The notes under the pieces are model-generated. The model was not told the DNA's origin and did not search any database. It worked only from the letters and a program-made list of their open reading frames with translations. A program made the translations under genes and the position numbers. 39,027 nucleotides of DNA from a bacterium (GTDB lineage Bacteria; Bacillota_I; Bacilli_A; RF39; UBA660): contig JAUNMG010000013.1 in the NCBI GenBank assembly GCA_030531905.1, positions 1-39,027 of the forward strand, written 5' to 3'. The number at the start of each line of letters is the position of its first letter. Position 1 is the stretch's first letter. Of this stretch, positions 15,773-25,205 are shown piece after piece.

Positions 15773-17050
15773 ATGGAACGAAAAATATCTTTATTTTTTA
15801 CAAAATGGAAAAAAGATCTAATTAGAAAACCATTAGTTGTATATGGACCTAGACAAATAGGAAAAACTTTTACAGTTTTAAAATTTGGAAAAAATGAGTA
15901 TAAAAATGTTGTTTACTTTAACGCTGATAATAATAAAAGACTACTTGAGATTTTTAAACAAGAAAAGTCGCCTGATAAAATAATAGTCAATTTATCCATT
16001 TTATCTGGTGAAACAATTCTACCTAATGATACCCTAATAGTATTTGATAATCTTAATAGTATTGATATAGTTAAAGGAATAAAGTTATTTGGTGGTGGTA
16101 ACAACCCTTATCATATAATTGCTATAACTTCTAGAAGAGAAAACTTAAATGAATTTAAAGGCGTTGAGTTACAATTCAAATCTATGTATGAAATGGATTT
16201 TGAAGAATTTTTGTGGGCACGTGGTGAAAAACAGTTAGCAGATATTATCAGAGAATCTTTTATAAAAAGAAGAACTTGTACTTTCCATCAGGTAGCACTA
16301 GATTTATTTTATGATTACTTGAGAATTGGTGGGCTTCCAGAAATTGTTAAAGCTTATTTAGATGGATATAGTGATAGCCAAATAAAAGCCTTAAAACAAA
16401 AAACTTTAGATGCTTATATAAAAGAAATTGCTTTAAGCAGTAATTTAATTGATATTCCAAGAGGAATAGAGGTATTATCATCAGTTTCTTTTCAATTACG
16501 TAAAGAAAACAAAAAATTTCAATATGGTTTAATTGGTTATGGACGTCGTGCTAAAGAATATGAATCATCAATTAATTATTTAGTTAATAATCAGATAGTT
16601 GCAAGAAGTTATAAGATTAGAAATATTAAATCTCCACTTAGTAGTTGTAGAGAAGAAGAAAGTTTTAAATTATATATGTTAGATGATGGACTTCTTTATT
16701 CAATGTTAAATGTTACTAAAAAAGAATTTGAAACTGACGAAAATATCAGAGAGACCTTATATGAAAATCATATCGCAAAGACCTTAGTAGAATCAGGATA
16801 TTCTCTATATTATTATCAATCTCAGGGAAAAGCAGAGGTTAACTTTGTAATTCAAAACCGTATGGGTGAGATTATTCCTTTAGAAATTACTACTAAGTTA
16901 ATGTCAAAGGCTAAGTCATTATCTGTCCTAATGAAAAAATTCACAGTCAAAGAAGGATATCGTATAACAGAAAATAATTTTTCCACAAAGAAAGATATTA
17001 GATATTTACCTATATATGCAATCTTCTGTTTAAATGATAGTAAAATCTAA
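15773..17050 (+). CDS. AAA_14 / DUF4143 family ATPase
   Basis: 425 residues. Walker A is GPRQIGKT at 25-32, and a Walker B-like DTLIVFDNL follows near 105. The C-terminal half has the DUF4143 nuclease-like layout, including LYMLDDGLLYSML and later YYQSQGKAEVNFVIQ...IPLEI, which resembles the ExK core of PD-(D/E)XK folds. Members are common orphan genes in gut bacteria; their cellular role is unknown. It stands alone with its own promoter and a strong terminator. The start is supported by AGGGAGATG ten bases upstream. Confidence 0.85.
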   Translation: MERKISLFFTKWKKDLIRKPLVVYGPRQIGKTFTVLKFGKNEYKNVVYFNADNNKRLLEIFKQEKSPDKIIVNLSILSGETILPNDTLIVFDNLNSIDIVKGIKLFGGGNNPYHIIAITSRRENLNEFKGVELQFKSMYEMDFEEFLWARGEKQLADIIRESFIKRRTCTFHQVALDLFYDYLRIGGLPEIVKAYLDGYSDSQIKALKQKTLDAYIKEIALSSNLIDIPRGIEVLSSVSFQLRKENKKFQYGLIGYGRRAKEYESSINYLVNNQIVARSYKIRNIKSPLSSCREEESFKLYMLDDGLLYSMLNVTKKEFETDENIRETLYENHIAKTLVESGYSLYYYQSQGKAEVNFVIQNRMGEIIPLEITTKLMSKAKSLSVLMKKFTVKEGYRITENNFSTKKDIRYLPIYAIFCLNDSKI

Positions 17051-17051
17051 T

Positions 17052-17107
17052 TACATTAAAAACTAATAAATATAATATCTTTAATTAGTTTTTAGTGTAT
17101 TTTTTTG
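17052..17107 (+). terminator. Strong Rho-independent terminator
   Basis: A 16-bp stem, TACATTAAAAACTAAT (17052-17067) with its inverse at 17084-17099 (one wobble), then a T-run. Confidence 0.85.
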
Positions 17108-17116
17108 TTTGTTCGA

Positions 17117-17146
17117 TTGTAATTATAGAAACTTTGTTCTATAATT
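17117..17146 (+). promoter_or_regulatory. DNA polymerase gene promoter with LexA-like operator in the spacer
   Basis: TTGTAA (17117-17122), 17-base spacer, TATAAT (17140-17145). Within it AATTATAGAA (17121-17130) and TTCTATAATT (17137-17146) form a perfect inverted repeat. Its core GAAACTTTGTTC (17128-17139) differs by one base from the Gram-positive LexA/DinR box GAAC-N4-GTTC. A repressor bound here would block both promoter elements. This fits SOS control of the gene. Confidence 0.7.
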
Positions 17147-17161
17147 AATTTGGGTGGTAGC

Positions 17162-18367
17162 ATGGAGAAAAAAAGGATAATATTTCACGTTGATGTTAAT
17201 AACGCTTTTTTGTCTTGGACTGCAGTCTTACTTTTAAAAGAAGGATATAATATTGATATTAGAAAAATACCAGCAGTTATAGGTGGAGATGAGAAAAAAA
17301 GAAGTGGTATTGTTTTAGCTAAAAGTCCTATTGCTAAAAAGTTTGGAATAGTAACAGCAGAAACTTTGTATTCAGCTAGAAGTAAATGTCCAAATTTAAA
17401 AATATTTCCACCAAACTATAATTGGTATTATCAAAAATCAAAGGAGTTTCACGATTTTCTAAAGACATTTACACCTAATGTTTTAAAATATTCAGTAGAT
17501 GAAGCTTTTATGGATTTTACAGGAACAAGCTATATATATAAGGATTATATAAAACTAGCTTATTATATAAAGGATGAAGTAAAGAAAAGATTTGGTTTTA
17601 CAGTTAATGTTGGTGTTGCTAATAACATGTTATGCGCTAAGATGGCTAGTGACTTTGAAAAACCAGATAAGGTTCATACCCTTTTTGATGATGAGGTTAA
17701 AACAAAAATGTGGCCTCTTCCTATAGAAAATCTATTTATGGTAGGAAGACAAACATCAAAGAAATTAAGAAATTTAAATATTAATACGATTGGTGCTCTA
17801 GCAGCTAAAGATATTGATTTTTTGAGATATCATTTTAAGAATCAAGCAGAATTTCTAAAAAATTCAGCTAATGGTATTGATGAAAGTAAGGTTGAACATC
17901 AAACATCGAAAAATCAAAGTATAAGTGTTACTGAAACTTTACCAAAAGATGAAGAAGATATTTTAAAACTCAAGAAAGTTCTTTTAAGACAGGTTTCTAA
18001 TATAAGCAGAGAACTTAGAGAGAAGAAGAAGTATTGTAATGTAGTAGCAATAATCTTTAAAAATAATCAGTTTGAAACTTATTCTAGACAAACTAAGTTA
18101 TCAAATCCAACAGATAAAACAGAAATTATCTATCAAACAATAATTGAGTTATTAGAAAAATATTGGAAGAAAGATCCGATTAGACTTATAGGGGTTCGTT
18201 TAGCAGATTTATGTAATGATAGAAAAACTCAGGTATCCTTATTTGATTTAGAAGAAGAACAAGATGATTCTTCAATTCAAAAGACAATAGATGATATAAA
18301 TTCTAAATTTGGAAATAATTTTATAATTCCTGCATCACTAGTTGAAAAACAAACTAAAGAAAAGTGA
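17162..18367 (+). CDS. dinB: Y-family DNA polymerase (DinB/UmuC type)
   Basis: 401 residues from ATG 17162; an in-frame TTG at 17150 is unlikely because GGGTGG lies between the two. HVDVNNAFLSW near the N-terminus holds the first metal-binding Asp, and YSVDEAFMDFT near 110 holds the catalytic Asp-Glu pair. VNVGVANNMLCAKMASDFEKP follows in the palm. The thumb has helix-hairpin-helix-like residues, and the C-terminal little finger ends in LFDLEEEQDD. It performs error-prone translesion synthesis at stalled forks. A QVSLFDLE-type end resembles beta-clamp binding motifs. The LexA-like operator suggests DNA-damage induction. Confidence 0.9.
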   Translation: MEKKRIIFHVDVNNAFLSWTAVLLLKEGYNIDIRKIPAVIGGDEKKRSGIVLAKSPIAKKFGIVTAETLYSARSKCPNLKIFPPNYNWYYQKSKEFHDFLKTFTPNVLKYSVDEAFMDFTGTSYIYKDYIKLAYYIKDEVKKRFGFTVNVGVANNMLCAKMASDFEKPDKVHTLFDDEVKTKMWPLPIENLFMVGRQTSKKLRNLNINTIGALAAKDIDFLRYHFKNQAEFLKNSANGIDESKVEHQTSKNQSISVTETLPKDEEDILKLKKVLLRQVSNISRELREKKKYCNVVAIIFKNNQFETYSRQTKLSNPTDKTEIIYQTIIELLEKYWKKDPIRLIGVRLADLCNDRKTQVSLFDLEEEQDDSSIQKTIDDINSKFGNNFIIPASLVEKQTKEK

Positions 18368-18374
18368 TAATAAT

Positions 18375-18443
18375 AATTAGGCTATAAATATTCATTAAAA
18401 GAAATTTTTTTGAATAAGTTTTTATGATAGCCTAATTTTTTCT
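18375..18443 (+). terminator. Terminator after the Y-family polymerase gene
   Basis: AATTAGGCTAT (18375-18385) and ATAGCCTAATT (18427-18437) pair perfectly over 11 bp around a 41-base loop, followed by TTTTCTT. Confidence 0.75.
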
Positions 18444-18463
18444 TATAAAACGACAAAAAATGC

Positions 18464-18493
18464 TTGCAAAATAAGCCAGTAGTGTGCTATAAT
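18464..18493 (+). promoter_or_regulatory. Main promoter of the S10-spc-alpha operon
   Basis: TTGCAA (18464-18469), 18-base spacer containing an extended TG (18485-18486), TATAAT (18488-18493). No other clear promoter is seen until after rplQ, so some 14 kb may be read from here. Confidence 0.75.
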
Positions 18494-18499
18494 TTTAAC

Positions 18500-18617
18500 T
18501 GTGTGACTGCTTAGATATGCAAGGTTGTCGATACACTAGGTTAAGTTGCTAACTAAGTATTGGGTTATTTGCATGGAGCAAGTCTATACTAGATATAGGC
18601 GAAGGGAGGATATATAA
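18500..18617 (+). ncRNA. Structured 5' leader of the S10 operon (candidate r-protein regulatory RNA)
   Basis: About 118 untranslated bases. ATGCAA (18517-18522) pairs with TTGCAT (18569-18574), enclosing ACTAGGTTA (18535-18543) paired with TAACTAAGT (18550-18558, one mismatch). A third hairpin, CTATA/TATAG (18584-18598), sits just before the GGGAGGA ribosome binding site. S10 operons are often autoregulated through such leaders, classically by L4. That this leader does so is inferred from position and structure. Confidence 0.5.
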
Positions 18618-18929
18618 ATGTCAAAAGCAACAGTTCGTATTCGTTTAAAAGCTTATGATCACAGAGTTTTAGATAATGCGGCTACTAAAATTGTTGAAAC
18701 AATTAAAAGATCAGGCGGAGAAATTTCTGGACCAGTTCCACTTCCAACTGAAATTGAAAAGTTTACAATTTTAAGAGCTGTTCATAAATATAAAGATTCT
18801 CGTGAACAATTCGAAATGCGTACACACAAGAGACTTATAGATATCAAAAATCCAAGTAAGGAAACTATTGATGCGTTAGCTCATTTAGATTTACCAAGCG
18901 GTGTTGATATTGATATTAAAACAAAATAA
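18618..18929 (+). CDS. rpsJ: 30S ribosomal protein S10
   Basis: 103 residues, the usual length. [32 protein letters not shown] and [10 protein letters not shown] are the conserved blocks. S10 binds the head of the small subunit and pairs with NusB in antitermination. It is the first gene of the cluster, behind the leader at 18500, with GGGAGGA upstream of the ATG. rplC follows after 17 bases. Confidence 0.98.
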   Translation: MSKATVRIRLKAYDHRVLDNAATKIVETIKRSGGEISGPVPLPTEIEKFTILRAVHKYKDSREQFEMRTHKRLIDIKNPSKETIDALAHLDLPSGVDIDIKTK

Positions 18930-18946
18930 TTTAGGAGGATTAGAAA

Positions 18947-19687
18947 ATGAAAGGAATCTTAGGTAAAAAAATCGGAATGACCCAAGTATTTACTAAAAAT
19001 GGTAAATTAATTCCGGTTACTGTTATTGAAGTAGAACCAAACGTTGTTACTCAAATTAAAACAGTTGAAAAAGATGGTTATGATGCTGTACAACTTGCTA
19101 CAGGAACTGTAAGAGAAAAAGTTGCAAACAAACCACAATTGGGTCATACAAAGAAAGCAAATACTGAACCTAAGCGCTTCTTAAGAGAAATTAGAGGTAT
19201 TAATACAAGTGATTATTCATTAGGACAAATCATTTCAGTTGATACTTTTAAAGAAGGGGAAATGGTTGATGTAAGTGGAATCAGTAAAGGTAAAGGATTC
19301 CAAGGTGTTATTAAACGTCATAACCAATCTCGTGGTCCTATGGGACATGGTTCTCAATATCATAGAGGTGTTGGTTCACTTGGTACAATGTTACCAATGC
19401 ATGTTCTTAAAGGTAAAAAAATGCCAGGACACATGGGTAATGTTAAAACAACAATTCAAAATCTAGAAGTTATTTCTATAGATACAGAAAATAACGTAAT
19501 CCTTGTAAAAGGAAATGTTCCAGGTCCAAAACAATCATTAGTTATCATTCGTACAGCTGTAAAAAATCCTGATGTAGTTAAAACTCCAGCTGACTTAATT
19601 ACTTATGTAGAAGAAGTTGAAGTTATAGATACACCAGAAGAAAATGCAGAAGCTACTGTTGAAGAAGCAGAAAATGCAGCAGAATAA
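18947..19687 (+). CDS. rplC: 50S ribosomal protein L3 with acidic C-terminal extension
   Basis: 246 residues against about 206-215 in most bacteria. [15 protein letters not shown] and [16 protein letters not shown] mark the family; the latter is the loop near the peptidyl-transferase centre that carries the methylated Gln in E. coli. The extra length is a C-terminal tail from about residue 215 made of Glu, Val and Ala ([12 protein letters not shown], then [11 protein letters not shown]). L3 starts 50S assembly with 23S rRNA. GGAGGA precedes the ATG. Confidence 0.97.
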   Translation: MKGILGKKIGMTQVFTKNGKLIPVTVIEVEPNVVTQIKTVEKDGYDAVQLATGTVREKVANKPQLGHTKKANTEPKRFLREIRGINTSDYSLGQIISVDTFKEGEMVDVSGISKGKGFQGVIKRHNQSRGPMGHGSQYHRGVGSLGTMLPMHVLKGKKMPGHMGNVKTTIQNLEVISIDTENNVILVKGNVPGPKQSLVIIRTAVKNPDVVKTPADLITYVEEVEVIDTPEENAEATVEEAENAAE

Positions 19688-19688
19688 A

Positions 19689-19739
19689 TCATCACAGGCT
19701 AAATAATATGAATAAAAACTATGATAAATAATGTGATGA
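19689..19739 (+). promoter_or_regulatory. Spacer hairpin before rplD
   Basis: TCATCACA (19689-19696) is perfectly complementary to TGTGATGA (19732-19739), enclosing a 35-base loop, immediately before the AAAGGAGG of rplD. The L3-L4 spacer is the longest of the S10 gene group. A role in setting L4 expression is possible but unproven. Confidence 0.35.
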
Positions 19740-19753
19740 AAGGAGGAAATGAT

Positions 19754-20380
19754 ATGAAAAAAGTAGATTTTTTCAATATAAAAGGTGAAAAAATTAATGA
19801 TGTTAAATTAAATGAAAATGTATTTGGTGTTACTCCAAATGATAAAGTTTTATATGATGCAATTATTTTAGGACGTGCATCACTTAGACAAGGAACACAT
19901 TCAACAAAAACTCGTTCAGAAGTTAGTGGTGGTGGAAGAAAACCATGGAGACAAAAAGGAACAGGACATGCTCGTCAAGGTTCAATTAGAGCTGTTCAAT
20001 GGGTAGGTGGAGGAAGATACGGAACTCCAGTACCTCGCGATTATAGTAAAAAACAAAATCGTAAAGAAAGACAAATTGCTATTAAATCAGCTTATTCTCA
20101 TAAAGCTTTAGAAAATGCAATTATCGTATTAGAAGAATTAGTTTTAGCAACACCTAAGACTAAAGATTTCAAAAAAGTATTAGAAGCATTAAAAGTTGCT
20201 GATAAGAAAGTTTTATTAGTAGTAAATGAATTCGATGAAAATACAATTTTAGCTACTAGAAATTTAGCTAACGTATTCTTAGTTACACCAGAAGAAATTA
20301 GTCCACTAGATTTAGTTGGAGCTGATTACTTAGTAGTAACAAAAGATGCTTTAGCAAAAATTGAGGAGGTGCTAGCATAA
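19754..20380 (+). CDS. rplD: 50S ribosomal protein L4
   Basis: 208 residues from ATG 19754, behind AAAGGAGG; a frame from 19721 would include the spacer hairpin and is rejected. The conserved exit-tunnel loop is clear: [18 protein letters not shown] and then HARQGS...[10 protein letters not shown]4 lines the nascent peptide tunnel, and in enterobacteria it also represses its own operon. The stop codon TAA overlaps the start of rplW by one base, so the two are translationally coupled. Confidence 0.97.
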   Translation: MKKVDFFNIKGEKINDVKLNENVFGVTPNDKVLYDAIILGRASLRQGTHSTKTRSEVSGGGRKPWRQKGTGHARQGSIRAVQWVGGGRYGTPVPRDYSKKQNRKERQIAIKSAYSHKALENAIIVLEELVLATPKTKDFKKVLEALKVADKKVLLVVNEFDENTILATRNLANVFLVTPEEISPLDLVGADYLVVTKDALAKIEEVLA

Positions 20381-20664
20381 TGCAAGATACTAAATATTTA
20401 GAAATTATCAAAGCACCAGTAATTACTGAAAAGAGTCAAATAGCAAAAGAAGCTGGACAATATACTTTCAAAGTTGATCCAAGAGCTAATAAGACTGAAA
20501 TTAAGGCTGCTATTGAAAAAATATTTGATGTTAAAGTTACATCAATTAAAACAATAAATGAAAAACCTAAAAAAAGAAGAGTTGGTCGTTATACAGGTAT
20601 GACTAATAGATCAAAGAAAGCTATTGTTACACTTAAGGAAGGCCAAACAATTGATCTTGGTTAA
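20380..20664 (+). CDS. rplW: 50S ribosomal protein L23
   Basis: 94 residues. [12 protein letters not shown] at the N-terminus and [20 protein letters not shown] in the middle are the family marks. L23 sits at the tunnel exit and docks trigger factor, SRP and the translocon. It overlaps rplD by one base (TAATG) and uses GAGGAGGTG at the rplD 3' end as ribosome binding site. Confidence 0.97.
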   Translation: MQDTKYLEIIKAPVITEKSQIAKEAGQYTFKVDPRANKTEIKAAIEKIFDVKVTSIKTINEKPKKRRVGRYTGMTNRSKKAIVTLKEGQTIDLG

Positions 20665-20679
20665 GGAGGATAAAAAATT

Positions 20680-21510
20680 ATGGCAATAAGAAATTATAAA
20701 CCTACTACACCAGGACGTAGAAAAATGAGTACTTTAGTAAATACTGAAATTACTAAAACTACTCCTGAAAAAAGTCTAGTTGTTACATTAAAGAAAAATG
20801 CTGGACGTAATAATCAAGGTAAGATTACTGTTCGTCATCAAGGTGGCGGTGTTAAAAGAAAATATCGTATCATTGATTTTAAAAGAAATAAATTTAACGT
20901 ACCTGGAGTTGTAGCAAGTATAGAATATGATCCAAATAGAACTGCTAATATTGCATTAATTAATTATGTAGACGGAGAAAAAAGATATATTATCGCTCCA
21001 AAGAACTTAGCAGTAGGTATGAAAGTTGAATCAGGAGAAGGAGCTGATATAAAAGTTGGTAATGCATTACCTATTATGTCAATTCCTGTTGGTACTACAA
21101 TTCATAATATTGAACTTCGTCCAGGAAAAGGTGGAGAATTAGCAAGAAGTGCTGGTTCATCAGCTCAAATCCTTGGTCGTGAAGGAAAATATGTAATGAT
21201 TCGTTTATCAAGTGGAGAACAAAGAAAAGTTCTTGGAACTTGTATGGCAACAATTGGTGAAGTTGGAAATGAAGACTCATCACTTGTAAAAGTTGGAAAA
21301 GCAGGACGTAAACGTCATATGGGAGTTAGACCTACAGTACGTGGATCTGTTATGAACCCTAATGACCATCCACATGGTGGTGGTGAAGGACGTGCACCAA
21401 TTGGACGTAAAGCACCAGTTACACCTTGGGGTAAACCTGCACTTGGATATAAGACACGTAAGAAAAAACAATCTGATAAGTTTATTGTACGTCGTCGTAA
21501 TGGTAAATAG
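20680..21510 (+). CDS. rplB: 50S ribosomal protein L2
   Basis: 276 residues, standard length. [13 protein letters not shown], the central [16 protein letters not shown], and [19 protein letters not shown] with the conserved His-rich loop near the peptidyl-transferase centre are all intact. L2 helps subunit association and tRNA binding. AAGGAGGA precedes the ATG. The downstream basic tail ([19 protein letters not shown]) is normal for the family. Confidence 0.98.
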   Translation: MAIRNYKPTTPGRRKMSTLVNTEITKTTPEKSLVVTLKKNAGRNNQGKITVRHQGGGVKRKYRIIDFKRNKFNVPGVVASIEYDPNRTANIALINYVDGEKRYIIAPKNLAVGMKVESGEGADIKVGNALPIMSIPVGTTIHNIELRPGKGGELARSAGSSAQILGREGKYVMIRLSSGEQRKVLGTCMATIGEVGNEDSSLVKVGKAGRKRHMGVRPTVRGSVMNPNDHPHGGGEGRAPIGRKAPVTPWGKPALGYKTRKKKQSDKFIVRRRNGK

Positions 21511-21527
21511 GAAAGGATGATAAAGTA

Positions 21528-21797
21528 ATGGCAAGAAGTTTAAAAAAAGGACCTTACGTTTTTGATAGATTACTTAAGAAGGTTCAAGAATTAAATAAGT
21601 CTGGAAAAAAAGAAGTTATAAAAACTTGGTCACGTCGTTCTACTATTTTTCCTGATTTTATAGGACACACATTTGCAGTTCACAATGGTAAAGAATTTAT
21701 CCCTGTTTATGTTACTGAAGATATGGTTGGACATAAACTTGGAGAGTTTGCATTAACTCGTAAATTCGGTGGACATGGTTCAGATAAAAAGAAATAA
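21528..21797 (+). CDS. rpsS: 30S ribosomal protein S19
   Basis: 89 residues. [41 protein letters not shown] and [16 protein letters not shown] are the conserved blocks. S19 lies in the 30S head next to S13, near the A-site tRNA. A weak GAAAGGATG ribosome binding site sits before the ATG, 17 bases after rplB. Confidence 0.97.
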   Translation: MARSLKKGPYVFDRLLKKVQELNKSGKKEVIKTWSRRSTIFPDFIGHTFAVHNGKEFIPVYVTEDMVGHKLGEFALTRKFGGHGSDKKK

Positions 21798-21821
21798 AAT
21801 ATTGACTAGGAGGAAAAGTAA

Positions 21822-22154
21822 ATGGAAGCAAGAGCAATTGCAAAGATGCTTCGTATTTCACCAATTAGAGCTCGTTTAATATCTGATCTAATTCGTGGTA
21901 AGAATGTTAATGAAGCATTAAATATATTAGCAAACGTTAATAATAAAGCTGCTAGAATGACTAAAAAAGTTTTAGATTCAGCAATAGCTAACGCTGTTAA
22001 TAATAATGGAGCTGACGTTGCTACATTATATGTAAAAGAAGCAAGAGTAGATGCTGGTCCAGTTATGAAACGTCATATGTTTGATTCACGTTCTCATATC
22101 GGACACAATAATCACAGAACTAGTCACATTATAATAACAGTGGCTACAAAATAA
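21822..22154 (+). CDS. rplV: 50S ribosomal protein L22
   Basis: 110 residues. [19 protein letters not shown] and the beta-hairpin region [17 protein letters not shown] mark the family; the tip of that hairpin lines the exit tunnel and is where macrolide-resistance changes occur. The tip looks ordinary here. AGGAGG precedes the ATG; rpsC follows after 17 bases. Confidence 0.97.
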   Translation: MEARAIAKMLRISPIRARLISDLIRGKNVNEALNILANVNNKAARMTKKVLDSAIANAVNNNGADVATLYVKEARVDAGPVMKRHMFDSRSHIGHNNHRTSHIIITVATK

Positions 22155-22171
22155 TTAAGGAGGTTACAAGA

Positions 22172-22825
22172 ATGGGACAAAAGGTAAATCCTAATGGACT
22201 TAGACTTGGTATCAATAAAGACTGGGAAGCTAAATGGTATTCAAATAAAAAAGATTTCTCTAAATATTTAGATAAAGATATTAAACTTCGTAAATATATA
22301 GAAGAAAACTTAAAGAATGCTGGTATTGCTAAGGTTGAAATTGAAAGAAATGCCAAGAGATGTGAAGTTGTAATTCATACTTCTAAACCAGGTGTTATGA
22401 TTGGCCGTGGTGGAGAAGAAATTGAAAAACTAAAGAAAACATTATCAAAGGTTGCAGATGAAAACGTTCAAATTTCAATCGTTGATATTAAAAAAGTAGA
22501 TTTAAATGCTCAATTAGTTGCTGATTCAATAGCTAACCAAATTACTAATAGAGCATCATTCCGTATGGCTCAAAAACGTGCTATTAGAAACGCTATGAAA
22601 GCAGGAGCTAAGGGAATTAAAACATCAGTATCTGGACGTCTAGGTGGTGCTGATATGGCACGTAGCGAAGGATACACTGAAGGAACTATTCCTCTACATA
22701 CATTAAGAGCAGATGTTGATTATGCTACAAGTGAAGCTGATACAACATTTGGTAAAATTGGTGTAAAGGTATGGATCTATAAAGGAGAAATCCTAAATTC
22801 AAAAAAGGCTAAAGGAGGTAATTAA
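22172..22825 (+). CDS. rpsC: 30S ribosomal protein S3
   Basis: 217 residues. [13 protein letters not shown] opens the protein, a KH domain with [15 protein letters not shown] lies near residues 70-85, and the C-terminal domain has [21 protein letters not shown]3 is at the mRNA entry site and shows helicase-like activity with S4 and S5. AAGGAGG precedes the ATG. The protein ends one base before rplP begins. Confidence 0.98.
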   Translation: MGQKVNPNGLRLGINKDWEAKWYSNKKDFSKYLDKDIKLRKYIEENLKNAGIAKVEIERNAKRCEVVIHTSKPGVMIGRGGEEIEKLKKTLSKVADENVQISIVDIKKVDLNAQLVADSIANQITNRASFRMAQKRAIRNAMKAGAKGIKTSVSGRLGGADMARSEGYTEGTIPLHTLRADVDYATSEADTTFGKIGVKVWIYKGEILNSKKAKGGN

Positions 22826-22826
22826 T

Positions 22827-23246
22827 ATGTTAATACCGTCAAGAACAAAGCATCGTCGTGTGCATAGATTACCTTACGAAGGAAAGTCAAGAGGAAATAC
22901 AACATTAAGCTTTGGTGAATATGGTCTTCAAGCAAAAAGTGGTGCTTGGATTACTGCTAACCAAATTGAAGCTGCCCGTGTTGCTATGACTCGTTATATG
23001 AAACGTGGTGGTAAAGTTTGGATTAATATATTCCCACACATGCCACTAACTAAAAAACCAATTGGTACTCGTCAAGGTAAAGGTAAAGGTAATGTTGAAG
23101 GATGGGTTGCTGTAGTTAAAGAAGGAAAAATCATGTTCGAAATTTCTGGAGTTAGCGAAGAAGTTGCTCGTGAAGCATTAAGATTAGCATCACACAAATT
23201 ACCAGTTGCCACAAAATTTGTAAAGAAAGAAAATGGTGGTGAATAA
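22827..23246 (+). CDS. rplP: 50S ribosomal protein L16
   Basis: 139 residues. [29 protein letters not shown] and [14 protein letters not shown] followed by RQGKGKG are the family blocks. L16 organises the A-site side of the peptidyl-transferase centre. AAAGGAGG in the end of rpsC serves as ribosome binding site. rpmC starts two bases after the stop. Confidence 0.98.
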   Translation: MLIPSRTKHRRVHRLPYEGKSRGNTTLSFGEYGLQAKSGAWITANQIEAARVAMTRYMKRGGKVWINIFPHMPLTKKPIGTRQGKGKGNVEGWVAVVKEGKIMFEISGVSEEVAREALRLASHKLPVATKFVKKENGGE

Positions 23247-23247
23247 A

Positions 23248-23442
23248 ATGAAGGTTAAAGAAATTAGAGAATTATCTACTGAAGAAATTCAAGCTAAATT
23301 AGTAGAAACAAAAAAAGAACTATTTAATTTACGTTTTCAACAAGCAACAGGTAATCTTGAAAAGCCTTCAAGAATTAGAGATTTAAGACACACCGTTGCT
23401 AGAATGAAAACTGTTCTTAAAGAACGCGAAGTAAATGAATAG
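23248..23442 (+). CDS. rpmC: 50S ribosomal protein L29
   Basis: 64 residues from ATG 23248 ([18 protein letters not shown]). The start at 23233 in frame would lie inside rplP before its GGTGGTG, which instead works as a weak ribosome binding site. [18 protein letters not shown] is the family signature. It is a two-helix protein near the tunnel exit beside L23. Confidence 0.95.
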   Translation: MKVKEIRELSTEEIQAKLVETKKELFNLRFQQATGNLEKPSRIRDLRHTVARMKTVLKEREVNE

Positions 23443-23452
23443 GAGGATGTAT

Positions 23453-23713
23453 ATGGAAAAAGCGATTAAAAAAGAATTAGTTGGTAAAGTAGTTAGTGCT
23501 ACTAACAATAAAACTATTACCGTTTTAGTTGAAAGTTATAAAAATCATCCATTATATCATAAAAGAGTTAAAAGCTCTAAAAAGTATTGTGTTCATGATG
23601 AAACAAATAAAGCAAAAGTAGGAGATGTAGTTCGTATCGTATCAACAAGACCAATTTCAAAAACTAAACATTTCTACTTAAAAGAAATTGTAAAAGAAGC
23701 AGTAATTATTTAA
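23453..23713 (+). CDS. rpsQ: 30S ribosomal protein S17
   Basis: 86 residues from ATG 23453, behind AGGAGGA; an in-frame start at 23435 overlaps rpmC and lacks a ribosome binding site. [19 protein letters not shown] and an OB fold with [25 protein letters not shown] are conserved. It is a primary 16S rRNA binder in the 30S body. Confidence 0.96.
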   Translation: MEKAIKKELVGKVVSATNNKTITVLVESYKNHPLYHKRVKSSKKYCVHDETNKAKVGDVVRIVSTRPISKTKHFYLKEIVKEAVII

Positions 23714-23738
23714 TTGCTTAGGTGAGGAGGAATAATTT

Positions 23739-24107
23739 ATGTTACAACAAGAAAGTCGTATGAAGGTTGCTGACAACTCTGGAGCACGTGAATTATTAGT
23801 AATTCGTGTACTTGGTGGTAGTCATGTTAAAACTGGAAATATTGGTGATGTTGTAGTTGGTACTGTTAAAAATGCAATACCTAACTCAAACATGAAAAAA
23901 GGAAAAGTTGTAAAAGCAGTTATCGTTCGTAGCCGTCAAGGTGTTCGTCGTGAAGATGGAAGTTATATTAAGTTCGATGACAATGCTTGTGTCATTATAA
24001 AGGATGACAAGAGTCCAGTAGGAACTCGTATTTTTGGACCAGTTGCAAGAGAACTTCGTGATAAAGATTATATGAAAATAGTATCTTTAGCAAAAGAAGT
24101 ACTATAA
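23739..24107 (+). CDS. rplN: 50S ribosomal protein L14
   Basis: 122 residues, standard. [20 protein letters not shown] and the late [20 protein letters not shown] are diagnostic. L14 forms the inter-subunit bridge with 16S helix 14 and is the target of the silencing factor RsfS. GAGGAGG precedes the ATG. This gene opens what is the spc operon in E. coli; no separate promoter is visible here. Confidence 0.98.
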   Translation: MLQQESRMKVADNSGARELLVIRVLGGSHVKTGNIGDVVVGTVKNAIPNSNMKKGKVVKAVIVRSRQGVRREDGSYIKFDDNACVIIKDDKSPVGTRIFGPVARELRDKDYMKIVSLAKEVL

Positions 24108-24119
24108 GAGGAGGATAAT

Positions 24120-24428
24120 ATGAACTTAAAAGTTGGAGATAAAGTTGTAGTTATCACTGGTTCTGATAAAGGAAAAGAAGGAAAAATTATTAAGACACTT
24201 AGAGCAGAAAACAGAGTAATAGTTGAAGGTGTTCATATTGTAAAGAAACATCAAAAAGCTAATGGTCAAAACTCTGGTGGAATTGTTGAAGTTGAAGCAC
24301 CAATTCATGCATCTAATGTAATGATTATTGATCCTAAATCTAAGAAAAGAACTAGAATAGGACATACAACAGATAAAAATAATAAAAAAATAAGAATAGC
24401 AAAAAAATCAAACGAAAAGCTTGATTAA
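24120..24428 (+). CDS. rplX: 50S ribosomal protein L24
   Basis: 102 residues with the N-terminal KOW motif (KVGDKVVVITGSDKGKEGKI) and the assembly-initiator region VEGVHIVKKHQK. It binds the 5' part of 23S rRNA early in assembly. GAGGAGG lies before the ATG, 12 bases after rplN. Confidence 0.97.
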   Translation: MNLKVGDKVVVITGSDKGKEGKIIKTLRAENRVIVEGVHIVKKHQKANGQNSGGIVEVEAPIHASNVMIIDPKSKKRTRIGHTTDKNNKKIRIAKKSNEKLD

Positions 24429-24446
24429 TTGAAAGGAGGGTAACTT

Positions 24447-24986
24447 ATGAACCGCCTAAAAGAAAAATACTTAAATGAAGTTGTTCCAAGTTTAATGAAT
24501 AAATATAATTATAAATCAGTAATGGAGGCTCCTAAACTAGAAAAAATAGTTATTAATATGGGAGTTGGAGATGCTACATCAAATTCTAAATTATTAGATG
24601 CAGCAGTAGCTGACTTAGCTAAAATCTCTGGACAAAAACCAGTAGTTACTAAAGCTAGAAAATCAATTGCTGGGTTTAAAGTAAGAGAAGGTCAATCAAT
24701 TGGATGTAAAGTTACATTAAGAGGAGAAAATATGTATAACTTTATGGATAAATTAATTTCAATTGCATTACCTCAAGTTCGTGACTTTAGAGGAGTTTCT
24801 CCTCGTGCATTCGATGGAAGAGGAAACTATACAATGGGAATTAAGGAACAATTGATTTTCGCTGAAATAGATTATGATGAAGTTGTAAAAGTTCGTGGTA
24901 TGGATATCGTGTTCGTTACAACAGCAAAAACTAATGAGGAATCATTTGACTTATTAAATGGACTTGGAATTCCTTTTAGAAAGTAA
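24447..24986 (+). CDS. rplE: 50S ribosomal protein L5
   Basis: 179 residues. [11 protein letters not shown], the segment [21 protein letters not shown] and [20 protein letters not shown] are conserved. L5 binds 5S rRNA and contacts P-site tRNA and S13. AAAGGAGGG precedes the ATG. rpsN follows after 12 bases. Confidence 0.98.
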   Translation: MNRLKEKYLNEVVPSLMNKYNYKSVMEAPKLEKIVINMGVGDATSNSKLLDAAVADLAKISGQKPVVTKARKSIAGFKVREGQSIGCKVTLRGENMYNFMDKLISIALPQVRDFRGVSPRAFDGRGNYTMGIKEQLIFAEIDYDEVVKVRGMDIVFVTTAKTNEESFDLLNGLGIPFRK

Positions 24987-24998
24987 TTGGAGGGTAAA

Positions 24999-25184
24999 AT
25001 GGCAAGAAAAAGTATGAAAATTAAAGCTAATAGACCACAAAAGTTTAAAGTACGTGAATATACTAGATGTTCTCGTTGTGGTAGACCACATGCAGTTATG
25101 AGCAAGTTTGGTATATGCCGTATTTGCTTTCGTGAATTAGCTTATAAAGGACAAATACCAGGAATAAAAAAATCAAGTTGGTAA
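24999..25184 (+). CDS. rpsN: 30S ribosomal protein S14, zinc-binding type
   Basis: 61 residues from ATG 24999, behind TGGAGGG. Cysteine pairs CSRC and CRIC, 12 residues apart, make the zinc ribbon of the short C+ type S14 found in Firmicutes. [13 protein letters not shown] and the end [11 protein letters not shown] are typical. It binds the 3' domain of 16S rRNA. A zinc-independent paralogue, if any, is not in this window. Confidence 0.97.
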   Translation: MARKSMKIKANRPQKFKVREYTRCSRCGRPHAVMSKFGICRICFRELAYKGQIPGIKKSSW

Positions 25185-25205
25185 TTGGAAAGGAGGATAT
25201 AAATT

